Positions 58,830 to 64,000 of a stretch of 64,000 bases of DNA are shown here, one piece after another. The notes beneath the pieces were generated by a model. The model did no database searches, was not told the DNA's origin, and saw only the letters and a list, made by a program, of their open reading frames with translations. Numbering within the stretch: position 1 is the first letter of the stretch; each line of letters opens with the position of its first letter. The DNA is taken from the NCBI GenBank assembly GCA_023450835.1, contig JAEXGM010000116.1:19801-83800 (forward strand), read 5' to 3'. The DNA comes from Bacillota bacterium. GTDB lineage: Bacteria; Bacillota; Clostridia; Lachnospirales; Lachnospiraceae. Both the position numbers and the translations under genes were made by a program.

Positions 58830-58892
58830 AATGATAACCATGTCCTTTCTGGTAGCTGTATATCATAGTTACAGGTACAAAGCTACATGTTT

Positions 58893-59603
58893 TTATTCAA
58901 AGGAATATACAACTGTTACATCCGGATGAAATTGCAGAATGGAAGCCGGAAGCTCCGGAGTTACCGGACCGAATAAAGCTTTTTGGATGATGTCCTGTTT
59001 GTCAGGGCCGTTGGCAATCAGAAGTATTTTCTTAGACTGCATAATAGAGCGGATACCCATAGTAACTGCCTTGTCAGGAACCTCTTCTAAGGATTGGAAG
59101 AAACGGGCATTAGCCTTTCTTGTTGTTTCATCCAATTCCACAACATGAGTTGTCTTCTCAAAGGATGCATCCGGTTCATTAAAGCCAATATGTCCGTTGT
59201 GTCCGATGCCTAAGAGCTGTAAGTCAATGCCGCCAAGATCGGCAATTAGCTTCTCATAACGGGAACATTCCTCCTCCGGATCATTTGCAAGACCGTTGGG
59301 TACATTGGTATTGAGCGGATTGATGTTAATATGGGAGAAGAAGTGCTGATTCATGAAGTAACGATAGCTCTGAGGGTTCTCAGGAGAAATACCCCAGTAC
59401 TCATCCAGATTAACGGATGTTACTTTGGAAAAATCCACATCTCCCTTCTGATACCATTCAATAAGCTGTTCATAGGTTCCGATGGGAGTGGAGCCTGTTG
59501 CAAGACCAAGAACACTGTTAGGTTTTAAGATAACCTGTGCGGAGATTACATTTGCGGCTTTTCTGCTTAAATCCTTATAACCGTTAGCTTTAATCAAGTT
59601 CAT
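58893..59603 (-). CDS. nagB: glucosamine-6-phosphate deaminase (236 aa)
   Basis: Contains the family motifs LGLATGSTPIGTYEQLIEWY, VNLDEYWG and GIGHNGHIGFNEP. It converts glucosamine-6-P to fructose-6-P and ammonia, the last step of GlcNAc use. First gene of the nagB-nagA operon, with a good promoter (59680-59708) and a divergent nanE-rpiR operon upstream. Length is as usual for the short Firmicutes form. Confidence 0.93.
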   Translation of the reverse strand: MNLIKANGYKDLSRKAANVISAQVILKPNSVLGLATGSTPIGTYEQLIEWYQKGDVDFSKVTSVNLDEYWGISPENPQSYRYFMNQHFFSHININPLNTNVPNGLANDPEEECSRYEKLIADLGGIDLQLLGIGHNGHIGFNEPDASFEKTTHVVELDETTRKANARFFQSLEEVPDKAVTMGIRSIMQSKKILLIANGPDKQDIIQKALFGPVTPELPASILQFHPDVTVVYSFE

Positions 59604-59679
59604 TTTCGTACCTCACATAGTAAAATTAGTATAAGTTTGTAGTTCGACCGCAGTTTTCCAGACTGCTGTTCTTATATTA

Positions 59680-59708
59680 ATAGTAGCGTAACTAAAATAA
59701 AAATGCAA
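59680..59708 (-). promoter_or_regulatory. promoter of nagB-nagA
   Basis: On the minus strand TTGCAT (59703-59708) and TACTAT (59680-59685) have a 17-base spacer, about 75 bases before nagB. The leader can form a small hairpin (GCAGT/ACTGC around 59651-59665). Confidence 0.6.
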
Positions 59709-59807
59709 GAAAAATAAAAAATATTTTCTATATAAAATAAAAATAATTTTTATAAAAGGTATACAGGAATTTTATTTATGAGTATAATCTTTTATATACA
59801 GTTTAGA

Positions 59808-59842
59808 CCGAGCATGCCTGAGCACGCTTAATCTATGCTCGG
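59808..59842. repeat. inverted repeat in the nagB-nanE divergent region
   Basis: CCGAGCAT (59808-59815) pairs with ATGCTCGG (59835-59842); nested GAGCA words lie between. It sits just upstream of the nanE -35 box and could be an operator for the RpiR-family protein encoded in the same operon. Confidence 0.45.
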
Positions 59843-59855
59843 GCTTAGCTTCTTA

Positions 59856-59884
59856 TTGACAGTAAAAATAAGTAACGATAAAAT
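59856..59884 (+). promoter_or_regulatory. promoter of nanE-rpiR
   Basis: TTGACA (59856-59861) and TAAAAT (59879-59884) have a 17-base spacer, about 40 bases before the nanE start. Confidence 0.7.
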
Positions 59885-59922
59885 GAGTATAAAAGACAAT
59901 TTTCACACACATTGGAAAGGGC

Positions 59923-60624
59923 ATGGTTGTTAATGTGAAGAAAGATGAACTATTGGAAAGGCTGAAAGGCGGACTTGTTGTATCATGTCAGGCATTAATA
60001 GATGAACCGCTGTACGGTGCCGCCATTATGGCCCGAATGGCACTGGCAGCAAAGGAAGGTGGAGCTGTTGGAATAAGAGCAAATACACCGGAAGATATTC
60101 GCAGCATTAAAGATACAGTAGACCTGCCGGTCATAGGATTATACAAACAGGATTATGCCGGCAGTGAAGTCTATATTACTCCGACCTTGAAAGAAGTAGA
60201 AGCGTTAATGGAAGTGAAGCCGGATATTATTGCAATGGATGCTACCGGCCGGATAAGACCGGAAGGGCTTACTTTGGAAGATTTCTTTCAACAAATAAAA
60301 CTAAAGTACCCGGAGATGTTTTTTATGGCTGACTGTGCTACCTTAGAGGAAGCCAAAAAGGCGGAAGAACTGGGGTTTGACATGATAGGAACTACCCTTT
60401 GCGGCTACACACAAGAAACCAGGGGAAGTAAGCTTCCGGCTCTTTCTTTGATGAAAGAAATGGCTGAACAGTTAAAGGTGCCTGTTATCGGAGAAGGCGG
60501 TATCAGCACACCGGAAGAGCTGAGACAGGCTATGGAGGCCGGGATACATGCAGCAGTCGTAGGAGGCGCCATTACCAGGCCGAGAGAGATAACAAAGAAG
60601 TTTACAGAGATACTGCTGAGATAA
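59923..60624 (+). CDS. nanE: N-acetylmannosamine-6-phosphate 2-epimerase (233 aa)
   Basis: TIM-barrel with GGLVVSCQALIDEPLYGAAI, GAVGIRANTPEDIRSI, IIAMDATGRIRPEG and PVIGEGGISTPEELRQAMEA, as in NanE. It converts ManNAc-6-P to GlcNAc-6-P, feeding NagA and NagB encoded divergently. Start is ATG 59923 or GTG 59935; both have an imperfect site. No other sialic-acid genes (nanA, nanK) are in the window. Confidence 0.92.
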   Translation: MVVNVKKDELLERLKGGLVVSCQALIDEPLYGAAIMARMALAAKEGGAVGIRANTPEDIRSIKDTVDLPVIGLYKQDYAGSEVYITPTLKEVEALMEVKPDIIAMDATGRIRPEGLTLEDFFQQIKLKYPEMFFMADCATLEEAKKAEELGFDMIGTTLCGYTQETRGSKLPALSLMKEMAEQLKVPVIGEGGISTPEELRQAMEAGIHAAVVGGAITRPREITKKFTEILLR

Positions 60625-60636
60625 AGGAGGCGTGAC

Positions 60637-61488
60637 ATGGGCGGAATATTAGACAGAATTGAAAAGAATTACTCAAAATTTACAAAGTCCGAAAAAAAAG
60701 TTGCAGATTATATATTTGAAAATCCAAGAAAAGTACTTTATACCTCTATAACGGATTTGGCTGTGAACTGTAATGTGGGAGATACTACGGTTTTTCGTTT
60801 CTGTAAAGAATTAAAGTTAAACGGCTATCAGGAATTCAAGGTGCTTCTGGCACAGGATATTACAAAAAATGAAGGAAATAAGGAAAGTGTTGCTGGTATT
60901 ATTGAAGGCGGAGATGATACAAGGACTATCTGTGAAAAGACTTTGTCGGCACATATAGAAAGCTTAAAGGAGACTTTTCAGCTTCTGGATTTTGACCAGG
61001 TGGGTAAAACTGTGGACTTCATGTCGGCTGCCAGAAGAATTCATTTCTTTGGGGTAGGTTCTTCCGGTGCCATTGCATTGGAGGCCAAACAGAAATTTAT
61101 GAGAATTATTCCGAATGTCGAGTTTATTGGAGATACACACATGCAGCATATGGCAGCATCTTTATTGGATTCCAGAGACCTGGCCGTTATATTTTCTTAT
61201 TCAGGTTCTACAAAGGATATGATAGAGATACATAAGCTGGTGAAACAAAACGGCTGTCCGTCTGTTGTCATAACCCATTTTGCAAAAACGGCGCTTACGG
61301 CAGGGGCAGATATAGTCCTTTTATGCGGCTCTAATGAGGGGCCTCTGGATGGGGGAGCTTCCACTACATCTGTTGTACAATTATATATCCTTGAAGTATT
61401 GTACTTACAATACTTTATCAAACACTATAACCAATGTGTGGAGAATAAGGCAAGAACCACAGAATCCATATCTACAAAGTTATTATAA
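60637..61488 (+). CDS. RpiR/MurR-family regulator with SIS domain (283 aa)
   Basis: An N-terminal RpiR helix-turn-helix (KSEKKVADYIFENPRKVLYT, VGDTTVFRFCKELKLNGYQE) and a C-terminal SIS sugar-phosphate domain (FFGVGSSGAIALEAKQKFM; IFSYSGSTKDMIEIHKLVKQ). It senses a phosphosugar such as GlcNAc-6-P or ManNAc-6-P and probably regulates both divergent operons. AAAGGAGG lies 12 bases after nanE. Confidence 0.9.
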   Translation: MGGILDRIEKNYSKFTKSEKKVADYIFENPRKVLYTSITDLAVNCNVGDTTVFRFCKELKLNGYQEFKVLLAQDITKNEGNKESVAGIIEGGDDTRTICEKTLSAHIESLKETFQLLDFDQVGKTVDFMSAARRIHFFGVGSSGAIALEAKQKFMRIIPNVEFIGDTHMQHMAASLLDSRDLAVIFSYSGSTKDMIEIHKLVKQNGCPSVVITHFAKTALTAGADIVLLCGSNEGPLDGGASTTSVVQLYILEVLYLQYFIKHYNQCVENKARTTESISTKLL

Positions 61489-61506
61489 AGAAGATACAAT
61501 TCCAAT

Positions 61507-61548
61507 AAAAAAGCTGCAATTTCGTAAGAATGAAATTGCAGCTTTTTT
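61507..61548. terminator. bidirectional terminator between rpiR and the CNNM/CorC gene
   Basis: AAAAGCTGCAATTTC (from 61509) pairs with GAAATTGCAGCTTTTTT (61532-61548) around an 8-base loop. A's before and T's after make it active on both strands. Confidence 0.9.
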
Positions 61549-61618
61549 ATTGCATGCCGTTTATTTTAGAAATGCGGCATTGTATACCTTGGAGACATCG
61601 TACTGCCTATTTTTATAA

Positions 61619-62938
61619 TCAGGCGGAAGTGCCTATATAGAGTTTTATCTTATCGATTCTCTTTTGTTTCACGGAGAGTATCTTAAATACCAGGTTATCA
61701 ATTTCTATTGTTCGGTCTTCGTCATCACTTGGAATAGCTCCCATGGTATCGATAAGGAATCCTGAGATGGTTTCGTAATTCTCGGAAGAGATATCAAGGT
61801 CCAGCTCATCATTCAGCTCATCAATAGTAAGAAGTCCGTCTAAGAGATAAGTGGAATTATCTAACTTCTTTATCTTAGGAACATAGGTATCATATTCGTC
61901 TTCAATATCACCCATAACCTCTTCTACAAGATCTTCCATGGTAACAATACCGGAGAAGCCGCCATATTCGTCAATCAGGACTGCAATATGGTTTTTAGAA
62001 ACCTGAAGTTCTTTAAACAGTTCATAGATATTCTTACTGTCAGGAACCAGATAGGGCTTCGTCAGGATGGAACGGATATTGACATTGTCTTTACCTACTT
62101 TAATAGCTTCTTTCATATAATCTTTAAAATACAAGATACCAATAACATTGTCTATATCATCCTCATATACCGGAATACGGGAGTACTTGGTTTCAAGCAG
62201 CTTGTCAAAGTAATTCTCCGCAGGGTCCAGAATGTTAACAGCAAAAACATTTACCTTTGGTGTCATAATTTCTTTTGCTAATTTATCATCGAACTCAATG
62301 ATGGAATTAATCATTTCTCTTTCGTTTTCATTAAGCACACCATGTACTTGTCCTTCATCAATGAGGGACTTAATTTCCTCCCTGGATAAAACATCTTCCT
62401 GAATAGAAGCCTTTGAACCGAATATTCTCATTACCAGGTTAGTGGACGCTGTGAGGAAACGGATGAAAGGAGAGGTCACTTTCGATATGGTATTAATAGG
62501 TTTGACTACAAACATACTGATTTCTTCGGTTTTTGTTAACGCAATTCTCTTGGGCACTAATTCACCAAAGACCAAAGTAAAATAGGATAAGATGATAGTC
62601 ACTGCAAAAAAAGATAATTCATCACCGTGAGGAACATGAAGTTTTAATAGCCATTGTCCTAAGGTGCCGGATAAGCCGGTTGCTGCAGATGCACTGGAAA
62701 AGAAACCGGCTAAGGTAATTGCAACCTGTATAGTCGAGAGGAACTTAGTAGGCTCCTCCATAATTTTCTGAACCAGACCGGCTCTCTTGTTACCATTGTC
62801 GGCCAGCCGCTTAATTTTGTTTTTGTTAGATGATACCATTGCCATTTCGGCACATGAAAAAAATGCATTGATAAATGTAATAATGATTAGTATTAGTATC
62901 TGAATTATAATACTATCCCCGTCAGGGTCAGAATCCAT
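61619..62938 (-). CDS. CNNM/HlyC-CorC family membrane protein with CBS pair (439 aa)
   Basis: Residues 1-190 form the DUF21/CNNM membrane domain (FINAFFSCAEMAMVSSNKNK, KRLADNGNKRAG, VFGELVPKRIALTKTEEISM). CBS domains follow (MTPKVNVFAVNILDPAENYF; LFKELQVSKNHIAVLIDEYG) and then a C-terminal CorC/HlyC domain. Members act in Mg or Na transport and stress tolerance. AGGAGG precedes ATG 62938. This family is often misnamed hemolysin. Confidence 0.9.
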   Translation of the reverse strand: MDSDPDGDSIIIQILILIIITFINAFFSCAEMAMVSSNKNKIKRLADNGNKRAGLVQKIMEEPTKFLSTIQVAITLAGFFSSASAATGLSGTLGQWLLKLHVPHGDELSFFAVTIILSYFTLVFGELVPKRIALTKTEEISMFVVKPINTISKVTSPFIRFLTASTNLVMRIFGSKASIQEDVLSREEIKSLIDEGQVHGVLNENEREMINSIIEFDDKLAKEIMTPKVNVFAVNILDPAENYFDKLLETKYSRIPVYEDDIDNVIGILYFKDYMKEAIKVGKDNVNIRSILTKPYLVPDSKNIYELFKELQVSKNHIAVLIDEYGGFSGIVTMEDLVEEVMGDIEDEYDTYVPKIKKLDNSTYLLDGLLTIDELNDELDLDISSENYETISGFLIDTMGAIPSDDEDRTIEIDNLVFKILSVKQKRIDKIKLYIGTSA

Positions 62939-63555
62939 TGTAAATATTCCTCCTAAAAAAATTTTGTATCTATTGTAGCACAAAAATGCAAAAAGGTAAA
63001 TAGGCCAGATGGGGTTATTGTAAAAACTATGGAAAGAGGTTGGTATTTGTCTATGGGGACGGACGATGACCAGGCAGATTGTTTGGGGGCTTTGTTATTC
63101 GAGAACCTTTATGCTACTAAAGCTGCAGAAAACGTAACTGGCAGTCAAAGGAGTGCCAAACTCGCTTTTAGAAATTTGGGAGGGGTAGTTTTTGAGCTCA
63201 AACAGTGGCACTGCTTTTCCTAGTTACGTTTCCTGCAGCTTAAGTATCATAAAGAACCTCTCAAGACAAAGCCCCCAAACAATCTGCCTGGTCATCTGTG
63301 TATTGTCATAGTCCAATTTAAACAATTTAATTTAATATAATACTTTTAGATACAATGAAGAATCGCAATGGATAATACATATGAGGGATGTTATAATCTA
63401 TCAATATGATAAGCAATAGTAGTTTGTATGAATGGACGTAGATGCTGGAGTAGTAAGAATTTTATTAATAGATACATGGTTAGAATAAAGTAAATTAATA
63501 GGAAATATACCGTATAGATGTGAAGATAATATAATTTAGTAAAGGAGGTAAGAGA
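62939..63555. other. intergenic region holding a large inverted-repeat element
   Basis: Between the CNNM/CorC gene and the DUF429 gene lie the 232-bp palindromic element (63065-63296) and an AT-rich stretch (63300-63540). A frame of about 64 codons over the left arm is explained by the repeat and has no ribosome binding site. No other gene is seen. Confidence 0.55.
63065..63296. repeat. 232-bp imperfect palindromic element
   Basis: The left arm 63065-63139 (from GATGACCAGGCAGATTG to AACGTAACT) and the right arm 63222-63296 are reverse complements over about 75 bases with a few mismatches (GGGGGCTTTG, AAGCTGCAG and AACGTAACT are exact). Part of the central 80 bases also pairs (AGTGCC/GGCACT). 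Such elements resemble MITE-like or large REP-type repeats. No transposase gene is inside. Confidence 0.85.
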
Positions 63556-64000
63556 TTGGTGAAAAATAATAATAAATTAATAAGAATGGATAAAAAGATA
63601 ACAAGTATTGGAGTAGACGGTTGTAGGGGCGGGTGGATTGCCGCAGTTTTAAAGCACGGGGATTTGATGATTAATAAGTATCTTTCGGTGAGCGAGATTG
63701 TGAAGGAGTATCCGGAGTTTGATGGATTTTTTATAGATATGATTATTGGGCTGGCAAGCAATAAAGAGCATGTCAGACCGGAGGCGGAGGCTAGAAAGCT
63801 CATTAGGGAACGCAGCTCTACTTTGTTTCCAGCACCCTGCAGACAGGCGGTTTATTCGGAAAGTGTTGCGAAAGCATATGAGGAGAATGAGAGAGTGCTG
63901 GGGAAGAAGTTTACGCCCCTGACGGTAGGAATTATCCCGAAGATGAGGGAATTGGACATGTTTTTACAGGAGAATCCCAGGTATAAGAATGTTATCAGGG
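63556..64000 (+). CDS. DUF429 family protein, partial (cut by window end)
   Basis: After a short Asn/Lys-rich start the protein reads SIGVDGCRGGWIAAVLKHGD and DGFFIDMIIGL, then the family segments ERSSTLFPAPCRQAVYSES and LTVGIIPKMRELDMFLQENP, matching DUF429, a predicted RNase-H-fold nuclease-like family. AAAGGAGG (63541-63548) is eight bases before TTG 63556; GTG 63559 and ATG 63586 are alternatives. The C-terminus is outside the window. Confidence 0.85.
   Translation, partial: MVKNNNKLIRMDKKITSIGVDGCRGGWIAAVLKHGDLMINKYLSVSEIVKEYPEFDGFFIDMIIGLASNKEHVRPEAEARKLIRERSSTLFPAPCRQAVYSESVAKAYEENERVLGKKFTPLTVGIIPKMRELDMFLQENPRYKNVIR

Noticed and set aside
63029..63223. 64-codon frame over the palindromic element
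   Set aside because: Explained by the inverted repeat; no ribosome binding site and no recognisable content.
1..64000. tRNA or rRNA genes
   Set aside because: No cloverleaf with a GTTCRA T-arm and matching acceptor stem, and no rRNA-like stretch, was noticed by eye.

Overview
The window comes from a low-GC Gram-positive anaerobe, most likely a Clostridia member close to Lachnospiraceae. The evidence is AT-rich codon use, strong AGGAGG-type ribosome binding sites, a clostridial-style split nifV, a SleL-like LysM/GH18 protein, an intracellular subtilisin and FeoAB. It divides into a prophage (1 to about 38.5 kb, left end outside the window) and host chromosome (about 38.5 to 64 kb).

Prophage, early part (1-7 kb): a string of small proteins (zinc ribbons, an AbrB-like regulator, two paralogous small proteins) leads to a type III partition locus. 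It consists of nine 10-bp repeats in strict register (tubC-like), a winged-helix TubR-like protein and a TubZ tubulin-like GTPase. Directly behind it lie a phage replisome organiser, with a candidate origin inside the gene, and a DnaC-like helicase loader. A partition system next to a replication initiator suggests that this phage has, or had, a plasmid-like state.

Prophage, accessory part (7-15.2 kb): minus-strand cargo (a membrane protein and a 31-aa holin-like toxin), a C5 methyltransferase split in its ENV motif, a DUF4062 (TIR-like) protein, an ArpU/RinA-like late regulator, a possible small RNA, and a TIR protein overlapping a small membrane protein and driven by its own promoter. Then come degenerate pieces of an xtmA-type terminase small subunit, a D12-class adenine methyltransferase, and a short tyrosine recombinase whose promoter carries a LexA-type box.

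Prophage, late part (15.5-38.5 kb): a lambda-type packaging and head module (Nu1-like small terminase, GpA large terminase, gpW, portal, ClpP-like protease with nested scaffold, decoration protein, capsid E, FII-like and Z-like proteins) is joined to a P2-type contractile tail (sheath, tube, chaperone with -1 frameshift site, tape measure, X, D, V, U, W, J, I). Fibre proteins, a glycine-rich adhesin, holin and a GH73-type endolysin follow. No repressor or full-length integrase lies in the window; they may be to the left.

Host part: two tandem secreted beta-rich paralogues with duplicated promoters, a C-terminally truncated LysM/GH18 gene, ohrR with a divergent glutathione peroxidase, nifV-omega/alpha behind an intrinsic terminator, a chemotaxis receptor, melA with an AraC regulator, a GH2 glycosidase with a second AraC regulator, feoAB, an intracellular subtilisin, DedA, nagB-nagA divergent from nanE-rpiR (amino-sugar use), a CNNM/CorC-type protein and a partial DUF429 gene. 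Two large inverted-repeat elements, near 54.1 and 63.2 kb, lie in the intergenic spaces.
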